In this document: positions 34,842 to 44,268 of the stretch, piece by piece
Position numbering within the stretch: position 1 is the first letter of the stretch
Layout: each line of letters starts with the position of its first letter
Origin: Caproicibacterium sp. BJN0003
GTDB taxonomy: Bacteria > Bacillota > Clostridia > Oscillospirales > Acutalibacteraceae
Assembly: GCF_026314295.1 (NCBI RefSeq)
Contig: NZ_CP111108.1
Coordinates: 1,240,001-1,304,000 of the forward strand
Direction: 5' to 3'
DNA length: 64,000 bases
Made by a program: the position numbers and the translations under genes
Notes under the pieces: generated by a model
Told to the model about the DNA's origin: nothing
What the model saw: only the letters and a program-made list of their open reading frames with translations
Database searches by the model: none

Positions 34842-36182
34842 TTATTCACACTCTTCGTCCTGATCATTTGTCAAATGCAGACGATCAAAAATATAGAATA
34901 GAATTCCCATAGCCATTCCCACGATGCATGCAAGTACCATTCCTTTTAGCTGAACATCCCCGATATTCAGGGAAATTCCGGAAAGTCCGGTTACAAAGAC
35001 GATTGCCGTCAATGCTTGATTTCTTGCTTTGCCAAAATCGACTTTTTTGTCAACCAAAATTCGCAATCCGGAAGCACCGATCATTCCATAAAGTAAAAAC
35101 GAAATTCCACCAATAACAGGACCCGGGATTGTCGAAATCAAAGCAGAAAATTTACCGATAAATGAGCAAAGAATGGAAAGCGCAGCCGCACCGCCAATTA
35201 CCCAAACACTGTATACCTTTGTAATCGCCATTACGCCAATATTTTCGCCATAAGTCGTGGTCGGAACAGAACCGATCAAGCCGGATACAGCCGTGGAAAA
35301 ATTATCGCCGAGAAGAGAACGATGTAAACCAGGATCTTTTAAAAGATTCCTTCCAACAATCTCGCTGGTAACAATCTGATGTCCAATATGTTCGCTCGTA
35401 ATCACAAGCAGTACTGGAATCATCGTAAGAATCGCATTGATATCAAACTTAGCAAGCTGAAAATGCGGCAGTGAAAATACGCTTGCTTCTTGCATTGCTG
35501 TAAAATCCACCAATCCAAAGCAGCAAGCTGCCACATATCCGCAGACAATTGCAATCAAAATAGGAATGACACTTAAAAACTTACGGAACAAAACAGAACC
35601 AAATACAGCGACACAAAGTGTAATTGCAAATACCGCAAAATTTTTCGGATCAACGGAAGCACCGTTTGCCGGTAACATTCCTCCGGTAGAAGCCGCGTTG
35701 CCTGCAAGTTCCAAACCAATCAGCGCAACGACTGGGCCCATTGCTGCAGGGGGTAAAATCACATCAATCCAATTTGTGCCGAACTTATAAACGATTGCTG
35801 CCAGCACACAGCCAAGAAGTCCGACTGCTACAAATCCGCCCTGTGCATAAGAAAAAGCGTCCATATGCTGCGCGACCTGCTCTGCTGTCGGGTTAGCAGG
35901 ATAATTTGGGAAGAACGGATCCCCATGCTGTGTCATCACAATAATTGCCGGAGCAATAAATGCAAAACTGGAACCAAGATAAGCTGGGGATTCGGCCTTT
36001 GTCACGAAGATAAAGAACAAAGTTCCCAAACCATTCATTAAAAGCACAATTGCAGGGTTAATGTGAAATAAAGACGGGACCAGCACCGAAGCCCCAAACA
36101 TCGCGAACATGTGCTGAATACTTAGTGGGATTGCCTGCCGAAGGGGTGGCTTCTCCCTCACTCCAATAATTTTCTTGCTCAT
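34842..36182 (-). CDS. uraA: Uracil/xanthine permease (NCS2 family)
   Basis: 446 residues with about 13 membrane segments. A nucleobase:proton symporter. It begins with the family pattern VREKPPLRQAIPLSIQHMFAMFGASVLVP, and the substrate region has the NIGVMAITKVYSVWV helix with upstream TTYGENIG. The pattern fits UraA/PyrP uracil permeases better than xanthine transporters, but substrate is inferred. No PyrR-binding or purine riboswitch element was recognised in the 100-base leader. Confidence 0.88.
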   Translation of the reverse strand: MSKKIIGVREKPPLRQAIPLSIQHMFAMFGASVLVPSLFHINPAIVLLMNGLGTLFFIFVTKAESPAYLGSSFAFIAPAIIVMTQHGDPFFPNYPANPTAEQVAQHMDAFSYAQGGFVAVGLLGCVLAAIVYKFGTNWIDVILPPAAMGPVVALIGLELAGNAASTGGMLPANGASVDPKNFAVFAITLCVAVFGSVLFRKFLSVIPILIAIVCGYVAACCFGLVDFTAMQEASVFSLPHFQLAKFDINAILTMIPVLLVITSEHIGHQIVTSEIVGRNLLKDPGLHRSLLGDNFSTAVSGLIGSVPTTTYGENIGVMAITKVYSVWVIGGAAALSILCSFIGKFSALISTIPGPVIGGISFLLYGMIGASGLRILVDKKVDFGKARNQALTAIVFVTGLSGISLNIGDVQLKGMVLACIVGMAMGILFYIFDRLHLTNDQDEECE

Positions 36183-36280
36183 TTTTCCACGCTCCTAAAA
36201 ACTCAAGTATTTATTTCTACGGCCTGTCCCAAAAATACAAGTCGTTTGAAATCTTTTCCATAAAAGTCCAGTGTGACTGC

Positions 36281-36327
36281 AAAAAAAGAAGCCCGCCCCG
36301 GCACATTCTTTGTGCCGGGTGGCTTCT
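36281..36327 (-). terminator. Terminator after the flavin reductase-rubredoxin gene
   Basis: On the minus strand AGAAGCC-A-CCCGGCACA pairs with TGTGCCGG...GGCTTCT, followed by seven Ts. It starts 14 bases past the stop codon of the upstream gene. It also lies in the leader of uraA, so attenuation of uraA cannot be excluded. Confidence 0.75.
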
Positions 36328-36340
36328 AATTCATTTAATT

Positions 36341-37000
36341 CTATAAGTTTCGCACAAATACGGATTTCGGAGAACCACAAATTGGGCACTCCCAATCATC
36401 TGGCAATTCTTCAAATGGAACAATCGGATCATCATAGACGAATTTACAAATTCGGCAAGTAAAGCTCTGATCATTTTCTTCCTTATCGTCCGGTCTTGCC
36501 GGAAAATAAACCGGTGAATTTTTTGGAACGGTTCCTTTAATCGCACGACGATAATAATCATAAGTCATTGGAACTCGCTCCGTCTTTTCGCTTCCTGCAA
36601 GGACTCTTGCAAAAAAGATGGTATGTGTATCAGTTTCCATCTGATTTTCTACCTGACAAAGAAACCAACAACAAATATTCTCTTTAATAACAGGAACGCC
36701 CTCTCGCAACATCTTATAACGAATGTTTGCAAGCTTATCTCCATTTTTTCCGGATGCAAAACCAAGAGCGCCAATTACCGCTCCAGAAGTATCTTCACTC
36801 AATACGCTGACTGTAAAAATACCTGTTTCTTTGATGCACTGACAACTGTAATTATCATGGCTGACACTTACAAGAATACGATCAGGCTGATTTGTAACCT
36901 GGGTGACGGTATTGACAATACAGGCCGATGCACATTTTCCATTGGTTACGCCAAGTGCATAAATCCCGTATGATAAGCTCGAAAGGATCTCTCTTTTCAT
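36341..37000 (-). CDS. hrb: Flavin reductase-rubredoxin fusion (high-molecular-weight rubredoxin type)
   Basis: 219 residues. Residues 1-160 form an FMN-binding split barrel of the flavin reductase type. Residues about 178-219 are a rubredoxin with paired iron ligands in CRIC and CPIC. The first pair is followed by Lys rather than the usual Gly. In acetogens and other anaerobes such fusions pass electrons from NADH to flavodiiron proteins for oxygen or NO detoxification. The gene appears monocistronic with its own terminator. Confidence 0.85.
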   Translation of the reverse strand: MKREILSSLSYGIYALGVTNGKCASACIVNTVTQVTNQPDRILVSVSHDNYSCQCIKETGIFTVSVLSEDTSGAVIGALGFASGKNGDKLANIRYKMLREGVPVIKENICCWFLCQVENQMETDTHTIFFARVLAGSEKTERVPMTYDYYRRAIKGTVPKNSPVYFPARPDDKEENDQSFTCRICKFVYDDPIVPFEELPDDWECPICGSPKSVFVRNL

Positions 37001-37086
37001 CTTTTTACCGCCTCCATTTCACGAATTCTTAAAATGCCCTAAACATTTTAATAGTATCACTTTTTGAATATTATTTCAAGTGCCTT

Positions 37087-38352
37087 TTAAAAATTCTTAA
37101 TTTGTTTCCAATATGCTGCAAAGGACTGTTCTATCTTATTCTCTCCTGGAAGATAATATTCCTTATTTTTCAAAATATCAGGCAAATACTGCTGTTTTAC
37201 CCAATGATTTGTAAAATCATGAGGATATTGATAAAACTGGCCCTTTCGTTCTGCATCTTCTCCATCATAATGGCGATTTTGCAGCTGCCTCGGAATTGCC
37301 CCTATCTCTCCCTTTTCCACATCTTCCATTGCCTGATTAATTCCAAGATACACAGAATTGCTTTTTGGTGCCTGACAAACCAATACAACCGCATCTGCCA
37401 GCGGAATTCGTGCCTCTGGCAGTCCCACCTGCTGTGCAATGGAAACCGCCGCATTTACAATCGAAAGGATCTGAGGATAAGCTAACCCCACATCTTCTGC
37501 CGCACAAACCATTAATCGGCGGCAGGCACTCGGTAAATCTCCCGCCTCTAAAAGCCGTGCCAGATAATGCAATGCAGCATTTGGATCCGAACCGCGCATG
37601 GACTTTTGATAAGCCGATACAATATCATAGTGCTCGTCGCCTTCTCTGTCATAGCGAAGGGCACTGCGCTGCGTCAGTTCATCTGCAAGCTCTTCGGTCA
37701 CAACGAATGCGCCGTCTTTTTCTTCTGCAGATAGAGCGCAAAGTTCCGCCGCATTCATCGCTTTTCGCACATCTCCACCGCAGGCAGTGGCAATTAGCTG
37801 AATCGCCTTTTCCGAAACAGAAATTTCTTCTCCTCTCTCTTCTGAAAGAAATCGAAATGCCCGTTCCACTGCAGGAATTACTTCTTCCGGCGTAACAATT
37901 TTAAACTCAAAAACCGTTGAACGGCTTAAAATTGCACTATATACATAAAAATAAGGATTTTCGGTTGTGGAAGCAATCAGTGTAATATCCCCGTTTTCAA
38001 TAAATTCCAAAAGCGTCTGCTGCTGCTTCTTATTAAAATATTGAATCTCATCTAAATAGAGTAAAATTCCATTAACGGCATCTAGTGTCCCGATGGATTC
38101 TACAATCTTACGAATATCAGCAGTGCTGGCTGTCGTTCCATTCAGCTTGCATAATTTTTTATTGGTCTGGCGCGCAATATAACGCGCCAAAGTGGTTTTT
38201 CCTACCCCACTGGGCCCATAAAAAACCATATTGGGAATTTCTCCGCTTTCAATGATTTTCCGAAGCGGTCTGCCCGGTGCCAAAAGATGGCGCTGCCCAA
38301 CGATTTCATCTAAAGTTTTAGGGCGAAGTCTATCTGCTAACGGAGAAGCCAA
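37087..38352 (-). CDS. rarA: Replication-associated recombination ATPase RarA/MgsA
   Basis: 421 residues. An AAA+ clamp-loader-like ATPase acting at stalled replication forks. The opening PLADRLRPKTLDEIVGQRHLL is diagnostic. Walker A is GPSGVGKTT, Walker B YLDEIQ, sensor 1 STTENP. The C-terminal MgsA tetramerisation domain with RHYDGEDAERKG and PHDF is complete. Confidence 0.95.
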   Translation of the reverse strand: MASPLADRLRPKTLDEIVGQRHLLAPGRPLRKIIESGEIPNMVFYGPSGVGKTTLARYIARQTNKKLCKLNGTTASTADIRKIVESIGTLDAVNGILLYLDEIQYFNKKQQQTLLEFIENGDITLIASTTENPYFYVYSAILSRSTVFEFKIVTPEEVIPAVERAFRFLSEERGEEISVSEKAIQLIATACGGDVRKAMNAAELCALSAEEKDGAFVVTEELADELTQRSALRYDREGDEHYDIVSAYQKSMRGSDPNAALHYLARLLEAGDLPSACRRLMVCAAEDVGLAYPQILSIVNAAVSIAQQVGLPEARIPLADAVVLVCQAPKSNSVYLGINQAMEDVEKGEIGAIPRQLQNRHYDGEDAERKGQFYQYPHDFTNHWVKQQYLPDILKNKEYYLPGENKIEQSFAAYWKQIKNF

Positions 38353-38432
38353 TCACAATCACTCCTTTTTCGAAAAGAGAGCAGAAGGCTCCCCCTCTGC
38401 TCTCTAGAAACGTTCATTGCTTAAGATCCGAT

Positions 38433-39689
38433 TCAGTTTTCATAAAGCGGATATTTCTCACAAATCGCGTTCACTTTGCCGAGAATTGTTTCCTTGCTGT
38501 TATCAAAATCATTAATTGCAAGTGCAATGCACTCAGCAACTACATCCATATCTTCCGGCTTCAATCCACGAGTTGTAACTGCCGGCGTCCCCAAACGCAA
38601 GCCACTCGTTACAAAAGGACTGCGCTGTTCATTTGGAACCGTATTCTTATTTGCTGTAATCCGAACCTCGTCAAGACGATGTTCCAGCTCTTTTCCGGTC
38701 AATTCCAATCCTGTCAGATCGACCATCATCAGATGGTTATCCGTACCGCCGGAAACCAGATGTACTCCACGGTTCAAAAGTCCTTGTGCCAAAGCCTGGG
38801 CATTTGCTACAATCCGCTTGCCATACTCTTTAAATTCAGGTTTTAGTGCTTCTCCGAGGCAAACAGCTTTTCCTGCGATTACGTGCATCAAAGGACCACC
38901 CTGTGTTCCTGGAAAAATCGCTTTATCAATTGCCTTTGCATACTTTTCTTTGCAAAGAATCATGCCGCCGCGCGGGCCACGAAGCGTCTTGTGCGTCGTA
39001 GTCGTAACGATATCCGCCCACTCAACCGGATTCGGATGAAGTCCGGCTGCAACTAAGCCGGCAATATGCGCCATATCCACCATCAGCATAGCACCACAGC
39101 TGTCGGCAATCTCACGAAACTTTTCAAAATCAATGATACGAGGATATGCACTGGCTCCCGCAACAATCATCTTCGGCTTGCACTCCATCGCCTGTTCTTT
39201 GACTTTATCATAATCAATTCGTCCGGTCTCGGGACTAACTCCATACGGGACAAAATGATAATAGCTGCCGGACATATTAACAGGAGAACCATGGGTCAGA
39301 TGTCCACCTTCTGAAAGGCTCATCCCCATCACGGTATCTCCGGGCTTTAGAAATGCAAAATAAACCGCCAGGTTTGCCTGTGCGCCGGAATGTGGCTGCA
39401 CATTTGCGTGCTCTGCGCCAAAAAGTTTGCAGGCACGGTCTCTTGCAATATTCTCCACGATATCTACATACTGACAGCCGCCGTAATACCGCTTGCCCGG
39501 ATAGCCTTCTGCATACTTATTCGTTAATACGCTGCCCATCGCTGCCATAACAGCCGGTGAAACAATATTCTCCGATGCAATCAATTCCAAATTTCTGCGC
39601 TGACGAGAAAGCTCCTGCTGCATTGCATCGCTAACTTCCGGATCTGATTTTTTTACAAACCCAATGGTATCCATCATATCGTTATACAT
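38433..39689 (-). CDS. glyA: Serine hydroxymethyltransferase
   Basis: 418 residues. Interconverts serine and glycine with tetrahydrofolate, using PLP. The PLP lysine is in [14 protein letters not shown], and the folate/PLP motifs [10 protein letters not shown] and [10 protein letters not shown] are present. Start: Met1 at 39689 or Met5/Met6 (MMDTIGF). No glycine riboswitch was recognised upstream. Confidence 0.96.
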   Translation of the reverse strand: MYNDMMDTIGFVKKSDPEVSDAMQQELSRQRRNLELIASENIVSPAVMAAMGSVLTNKYAEGYPGKRYYGGCQYVDIVENIARDRACKLFGAEHANVQPHSGAQANLAVYFAFLKPGDTVMGMSLSEGGHLTHGSPVNMSGSYYHFVPYGVSPETGRIDYDKVKEQAMECKPKMIVAGASAYPRIIDFEKFREIADSCGAMLMVDMAHIAGLVAAGLHPNPVEWADIVTTTTHKTLRGPRGGMILCKEKYAKAIDKAIFPGTQGGPLMHVIAGKAVCLGEALKPEFKEYGKRIVANAQALAQGLLNRGVHLVSGGTDNHLMMVDLTGLELTGKELEHRLDEVRITANKNTVPNEQRSPFVTSGLRLGTPAVTTRGLKPEDMDVVAECIALAINDFDNSKETILGKVNAICEKYPLYEN

Positions 39690-39803
39690 ATCCGCTGCAT
39701 CCCTTCTGATTCAAGTTATTTTGAATTATTATATCCCATCATCTTGCAAAAGACAAGTTTTCCCTTTCATCTTATCAAAACAATTTCTTTTACAAAATAG
39801 GAA

Positions 39804-39832
39804 TTGTTCTTTTTCTGATTTTGAGATACAAT
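39804..39832 (+). promoter_or_regulatory. Probable promoter of the nth operon
   Basis: TTGTTC (39804-39809) and TACAAT (39827-39832) with a 17-base spacer lie 30 bases before the nth start codon. Confidence 0.5.
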
Positions 39833-39861
39833 ATTTTCAGAACTTTGGGAGGAAATATATC

Positions 39862-40515
39862 ATGACAAAAAAACAACGCGCACTCGCTGCCGTAGAAGCC
39901 CTAAAAAAAGAATATCCAGATGCTCAGTGTTCTTTAACTTATAAGGAACCGCTGCAGCTTTTAATTGCTACCCGCCTCTCCGCACAATGTACAGATGCGC
40001 GGGTTAATATGGTTACTCCTGCCCTTTTTAAACGATTCCCGACTCTTGATTCTTTTTGCGAAGGCTCCGAAGAAGAAATTGCAACCTATATTCACTCCTG
40101 CGGATTATATAAAACAAAAGCGCGAGATATCTTTGCAATGTGCCAAAAATTAAGATCCGATTTTAATGGAATCGTTCCCGATACAATCGAAGTTTTAACA
40201 ACACTGCCTGGCGTAGGCAGAAAGACTGCCAATCTAGTCGTCGGAGACATTTACCATAAACCGGCCATTGTAGCAGATACGCATTGTATTCGAATCTGCG
40301 GTAGACTCGGACTTACAGACGGAACAAAAGATCCAAGGAAGGTTGAAAATCAACTTCGAGCAATTCTTCCTCCGGACGAAAGCAATTCTTTCTGTCATAG
40401 ACTTGTTTTGCATGGACGAGCTGTCTGCAACGCACGGAAACCACTCTGTGAAAAATGCTGCATGAACGAATTCTGCAAAACAAATCTTCAGGACCCAAAA
40501 GGAGATAAAAAATGA
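39862..40515 (+). CDS. nth: Endonuclease III
   Basis: 217 residues, normal length for this DNA glycosylase/AP lyase that removes oxidised pyrimidines. The helix-hairpin-helix LPGVGRKTANLV contains the catalytic Lys, and VADTHCIRI contains the catalytic Asp. Four Cys of the Fe-S cluster are spaced C-x6-C-x2-C-x5-C near the end. The frame is open back to 39664, but GGGAGG before ATG 39862 and the promoter at 39804 set the start. The last four bases overlap the next gene. Confidence 0.95.
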   Translation: MTKKQRALAAVEALKKEYPDAQCSLTYKEPLQLLIATRLSAQCTDARVNMVTPALFKRFPTLDSFCEGSEEEIATYIHSCGLYKTKARDIFAMCQKLRSDFNGIVPDTIEVLTTLPGVGRKTANLVVGDIYHKPAIVADTHCIRICGRLGLTDGTKDPRKVENQLRAILPPDESNSFCHRLVLHGRAVCNARKPLCEKCCMNEFCKTNLQDPKGDKK

Positions 40516-41039
40516 AACGGCTTTTGATGGTAATCGACTACCAAGTAGACTTTGTTTCCGGAAGTCTCGGCTTTCCCAAAGCATCTCTTCTAGAAGGCCC
40601 CATCTGCCAAAAGATACAGGAGGCAAAAGCGCGTGGTGATACCATTGTCTATACAATGGACACACATGAAAATAATTACCTTTCTACTTTAGAAGGAAAA
40701 AATTTACCGATCCCACACTGTATCCGCGGCACTGCAGGATGGCATCTCTATGGTGAAGTAAACGATCTTTTAAAAGACGCACGCTGCTTCCAAAAAAGCA
40801 GTTTTGGCTGTGCGCAACTGATTCCATATCTTCAGAAAGAAGACTTTGAAGAAGTCGAACTTTGTGGACTTGTAAGCAACATTTGTGTTCTTTCAAATGC
40901 CGTTCTCGTGAAAGCTGCCCTTCCTCAGGCACAAGTTATCGTCGATGCCAAATGTACTGACTGCGCCGATACAGCAAAAAATCAGGAAGCGCTCAACGTT
41001 CTGGAAGGATTGCAGGTAAAGGTTCTAAATCGAAAATAA
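40512..41039 (+). CDS. Isochorismatase/nicotinamidase-like cysteine hydrolase
   Basis: 175 residues. The catalytic Asp is in MVIDYQVDF, the Cys in CGLVSNICV, and a Lys (FQKSS or nearby) completes the expected triad. A typical metal-site HC before RGT is present, which fits nicotinamidase or a related amidase of small amides. The gene is translationally coupled to nth by a four-base overlap. Confidence 0.8.
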   Translation: MKRLLMVIDYQVDFVSGSLGFPKASLLEGPICQKIQEAKARGDTIVYTMDTHENNYLSTLEGKNLPIPHCIRGTAGWHLYGEVNDLLKDARCFQKSSFGCAQLIPYLQKEDFEEVELCGLVSNICVLSNAVLVKAALPQAQVIVDAKCTDCADTAKNQEALNVLEGLQVKVLNRK

Positions 41040-41052
41040 TCATGGAAAAATC

Positions 41053-41081
41053 TTGACAAGGCACATGAATTATGGGATAAT
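41053..41081 (+). promoter_or_regulatory. Promoter of tRNA-Ala(CGC)
   Basis: Consensus TTGACA (41053-41058) and GATAAT (41076-41081) are 17 bases apart, 17 bases before the tRNA. Confidence 0.75.
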
Positions 41082-41097
41082 AATTCACGTTGCATTT

Positions 41098-41172
41098 GGG
41101 GATGTAGCTCAGTGGGAGAGCGTTCGGTTCGCATCCGAGAGGTCGTGGGTTCAACCCCCATCATCTCCACCA
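41098..41172 (+). tRNA. tRNA-Ala (anticodon CGC)
   Basis: 75-base cloverleaf with encoded CCA. Acceptor stem GGGGATG/CATCTCC includes the G3-U70 alanine identity pair. Anticodon stem TTCGG/CCGAG encloses loop TTCGCAT, giving CGC, which reads GCG. Confidence 0.93.
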
Positions 41173-41177
41173 AGAAG

Positions 41178-41214
41178 TCAGAAGCCATATGGCTTTCTGG
41201 CTTTTCTTTTTGCT
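41178..41214 (+). terminator. Terminator of tRNA-Ala(CGC)
   Basis: CAGAAGCC pairs with GGCTTTCTG (one bulged base) around ATAT and is followed by T-rich sequence just after the tRNA. Confidence 0.65.
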
Positions 41215-41257
41215 CTGAACTTGATTTCCTTTTGGAATAAATGGACCGTTCTATTTT

Positions 41258-41437
41258 TTAGTTTTTTCTAAAAGTGTCCGTGGTCCCGCAGAAACACCTT
41301 ATGCACTGAATAGTGGTTACTGGTAGTTCAGAAGCTGCTCCATATTGACGTTGAAGTCGCTTTCGATCCGATAGTGTCTTTTCAGACTTGCGGCCTAATG
41401 AATTCACTAAAAAAGCAATCATTTTCTTCTCTGCCAT
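41258..41437 (-). pseudogene. Short unrecognised ORF, possible mobile-element relic
   Basis: A 59-residue minus-strand ORF (MAEKKMIAFLVNSLGRKS... ending FRKN) with no ribosome binding site. It is basic and could be a fragment of a transposase or regulator, but I do not recognise it. It lies in a 700-base stretch without intact genes between a tRNA and the pilus locus. Confidence 0.25.
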
Positions 41438-41478
41438 ATTGTAGATATCAAAAAGTTTAGATCATGAAAGCCCTTGCC

Positions 41479-41607
41479 TTACAGTTTGTGCATGGGCATC
41501 TTTCCACTTGAATGTTGCCCATTTTTTCTGAATTCTTTGATGATTTTTGATTTCTGACCGGCAGTAAAATTCCAGTAAGTATTCTTTCTATGTTGGGATT
41601 TCTTCAT
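41479..41607 (-). pseudogene. Short ORF resembling the N-terminus of a transposase, possible relic
   Basis: A 42-residue minus-strand ORF with the stretch NFTAGQKSKIIKEFRKNG. It recalls the helix-turn-helix start of IS3-type transposases (FTxEQKxxIV). The frame ends early, just upstream of the 59-residue ORF in the same direction. Together they may be debris of one insertion sequence. Weak evidence. Confidence 0.25.
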
Positions 41608-41696
41608 CTCGATCTTGATTTTTAAGATAAACGAAAAATCAAAACACCAAGTAGGTTTATCCGCGAAAAAACGTGGATTTTTAATTATTTAAAAAC

Positions 41697-41735
41697 AATA
41701 AAGCCATCCAAATTCACAACTTGGATGGCTTTATT
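41697..41735. terminator. Bidirectional terminator at the end of the pilus operon
   Basis: A perfect 15-bp stem, AATAAAGCCATCCAA with its complement, encloses a nine-base loop. It lies about 200 bases past the stop codon of the last pilus-locus gene on the minus strand. Confidence 0.75.
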
Positions 41736-41934
41736 AAGTACGAACGAAATATACTATCCCACCAAACTCGAAAACTTCTAGAAGTTTAATGTGCTTTTGC
41801 AATTTCAGAAATTATATCATTTAAAATATAAACTATTCGCTTGGTATTATCCTAAAATTATTAAAATAACTCCGTTCTAAAAATGGCAAATTTTCTGTTT
41901 CTGGAAATATTTTGGATCTATATTTGATCAGCGG

Positions 41935-42483
41935 CTATCGAAATATATGAACGGAACGGGTAATAGTACCATAAACTGATTCTCTGGGGATTTGTCCGAT
42001 TGTTGTGTCGCGGCTGTCAATAGAAACAGCACGGTTGTCACCAAGAACAAACAACTTGCCTTTTTCTACTGTAACCTCTGCCATAGTACTATTTCCTAGC
42101 TTGTCCACTTTAATATATGGTTCGATCAGCGGCTCTCCGTTGCGGATTACGCTGCCATCAGCGTTCACTGATATCCGGTCTCCTGCAAGTCCAATTACAC
42201 GCTTAACCATGTAGCCATATTTGGGGTTCTGAGTCTGAAATATAATCAGATCGCCGTACGTCGGATTGTGAAACTTTGTATAATACAAATTGTCGCCCTC
42301 ATTTAGAGTTGGTTCCATAGAGAGTCCTTGCACTACATGCTTCTGAGGAATCTGTAACATACCAATTGCCAATAGCAACACTAACATAGTAATACTTAAA
42401 ATTTTCCATATGGGAGCCTTATGAAAATCATGACCGAAAGCTGCGCCTTTCAATATCCGCGCTTGCCTATGTCTAAGCCTCAT
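41935..42483 (-). CDS. lepB: Signal peptidase I, catalytically complete
   Basis: 182 residues. A membrane-anchored serine protease that removes signal peptides from exported proteins. One transmembrane helix sits at about 28-48. The catalytic Ser is in LSMEPTL and the Lys in YMVKRVIG, followed by the VLGDNRAVSIDSRD box. AAGGTGAAG precedes the ATG. It is the last gene of the pilus operon, and unlike the homologue at 47083 both catalytic residues are present, so it may process the pilus precursors. Confidence 0.9.
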   Translation of the reverse strand: MRLRHRQARILKGAAFGHDFHKAPIWKILSITMLVLLLAIGMLQIPQKHVVQGLSMEPTLNEGDNLYYTKFHNPTYGDLIIFQTQNPKYGYMVKRVIGLAGDRISVNADGSVIRNGEPLIEPYIKVDKLGNSTMAEVTVEKGKLFVLGDNRAVSIDSRDTTIGQIPRESVYGTITRSVHIFR

Positions 42484-42500
42484 TCTTCACCTTAGGACTG

Positions 42501-43304
42501 TTAAAAGAGCTCAAAAAAATTATCATTAAACCAGCTATAGCCCAAATCTGGGAAGCCATTGAAATTTCTTGCAAGCATACCAAATAAAATCCACAGCAAA
42601 ATTAAACATAATAGGGATAGGATTATACTCAGAATGACAGTTTTGCGCCGCATCACCCGTTTTTTATACTTAAACCTTCGACCTACCATTTTATGTTTTT
42701 TATTATTGATCGGCGATACTGTGCTATCGTCTTGGTGTTCAGTATTGCTTTCAATAAACTCATCGCGCTCTTCCTGAAAAATGGAAGCATTTGGTGGACG
42801 TTTTAGAACGGGAGCGTTTTGAGACGCAGAAATTTCATTATGGATAATGTTAGGGGAATCAGGTGGTACTGCATTGTCTGGGTTTCTCTGGGAAAAATGA
42901 ATATTTGCTGATACTTCGTCCCCTTCTTTTGCGGCCATTGATTGTAACACATCTTGCCGCTTTACCGCTGTATTACATAAACGCTCCACTTGCGTATATT
43001 GTAAGGCATCACTGCGAGCCAACCACATGAGCCAAGGTTCAAACGCACCTGTACGTATATTCTGCCGTAATTCTTCCACAGCACCTTCCAATGTTTTCTT
43101 GGCGGATTTTTTAGCAAGTGCTTCATCCTGCAGCACGTCAAACGCAATAGAAACAACTTTTTTATTATACCGCAGTATAAATTGCGCTGTGGCATCCATA
43201 TCACCAGTCCGAACCTTTGCAATCAACTTCTCTAATTTATCTAAGTAATCTTTTTGCCGTTGGTTTACTCCGATATCGGGTTCCGAATGAATTTTTTTGC
43301 TCAT
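42501..43304 (-). CDS. Membrane-anchored protein with a sigma-70 region 2-like N-terminal domain
   Basis: 267 residues. Residues about 20-115 read like ECF sigma region 2: a KVRTGDMDATAQFILRYNKKVVSIAFDVLQDEALAKKS stretch and a final WLMWLARSDALQ. The region 4 helix-turn-helix needed for -35 recognition is missing. A low-complexity linker, a basic stretch (KHKMVGRRFKYKKRVMRRK) and one transmembrane helix (about 220-243) follow, with a short outside tail. It could be a decoy or anti-sigma-like regulator of pilus expression. That is inference. It sits between the second sortase and the signal peptidase. Confidence 0.5.
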   Translation of the reverse strand: MSKKIHSEPDIGVNQRQKDYLDKLEKLIAKVRTGDMDATAQFILRYNKKVVSIAFDVLQDEALAKKSAKKTLEGAVEELRQNIRTGAFEPWLMWLARSDALQYTQVERLCNTAVKRQDVLQSMAAKEGDEVSANIHFSQRNPDNAVPPDSPNIIHNEISASQNAPVLKRPPNASIFQEERDEFIESNTEHQDDSTVSPINNKKHKMVGRRFKYKKRVMRRKTVILSIILSLLCLILLWILFGMLARNFNGFPDLGYSWFNDNFFELF

Positions 43305-43323
43305 GCAATGCTCCCCTTTTCAA

Positions 43324-44097
43324 TTAATTAATTATTTTCTTTGCCACTACCACAAAGCGACCATCGTTAGTATGGTAACTGCATGTGGAAAGGGTCAGCA
43401 GTTCATCGGAATATTTCACGTCAATACCGGTATTATAGAGTGATGCCTGTTGAATGGCCGAAATATATTTTTTAAAATCTGTTTGGTCACTTTTATTAAT
43501 ATAACTGTAACAACGTAAATCCTGAGCAGCATAAATGTCTGTTTCAATGGCTGCAAAGACTTCATATTCCCCTTTTTCATAAAGCGTACTAAAGTAAATG
43601 GTCGGATGCTCGTGCCAGAATTCCTCATTCTTGTAACGTTCTAGCGTTGCGAACATAGAACCATCCTTCATATGATGCCCGTATATGATGATGTTTTGAC
43701 TTCGGGGAGCGATGGAACATCCTGCTCCGATGAATGGGACCCCTTTGTAAGAATATTCGCCTAAAAAGGACCGATTTAGGTATTTTTCCGGTTCATCAGG
43801 AGTAAACATCACAGGATAATCGATCTTCGTGCCTGGGATTCTGATCCATCCTCCAAACTCAGAATTTTCTTTTAAAAGTTCAGTATATTGCTGCAAAATT
43901 GCTGAATTCTCACATGATGAAGACGTATCTTGCTGTGCAAGCCCAACATGCTGCGCCAACGTTTTAAACTCGCTTTCCTCCGCAGCAGAAATTGCATAAC
44001 CGGATACTAACTTGGAAGCGGATAACAAAAACACTGCCGCACTGACTACTAGTAGAATCACCCATATATAATTTCTTTTTCTTTCCACGCGTTTCAT
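43324..44097 (-). CDS. Class B sortase
   Basis: 257 residues. Extracellular cysteine transpeptidase anchored by an N-terminal transmembrane helix (about 10-32). Catalytic His is in IIYGHHMKDGSMF, Cys in LLTLSTC and Arg in DGRFVVVA. The long helix before the Cys marks class B. It is the second of two sortases in the operon, next to the small pilin, and may anchor the finished pilus to the wall while the other polymerises it. The assignment of roles is inference. Confidence 0.88.
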   Translation of the reverse strand: MKRVERKRNYIWVILLVVSAAVFLLSASKLVSGYAISAAEESEFKTLAQHVGLAQQDTSSSCENSAILQQYTELLKENSEFGGWIRIPGTKIDYPVMFTPDEPEKYLNRSFLGEYSYKGVPFIGAGCSIAPRSQNIIIYGHHMKDGSMFATLERYKNEEFWHEHPTIYFSTLYEKGEYEVFAAIETDIYAAQDLRCYSYINKSDQTDFKKYISAIQQASLYNTGIDVKYSDELLTLSTCSYHTNDGRFVVVAKKIIN

Positions 44098-44268
44098 TTT
44101 TGCACCCGCATATTCTGTAGTTCGTTTTGGAGAAGATCAGGGCAGGTATTTCCGCATTCCTGCGGTTTTAGTAGTTCTACTTTTTGTATAATTCCGGTTT
44201 CTTCACCAGATACAAACCCAACATATTAGGTGCATTCATAAAGCGGGGCGGTTCCACACCTTTTTATG

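Noticed and set aside
39664..39861. N-terminal extension of Nth
   Set aside because: It overlaps the start of glyA on the other strand, adds residues unknown in the family, and a strong ribosome binding site points to 39862.
41098..41172. tRNA-Ala as insertion site of a pilus island
   Set aside because: No second copy of the tRNA 3' end was found at the far side of the pilus locus or the integrase.
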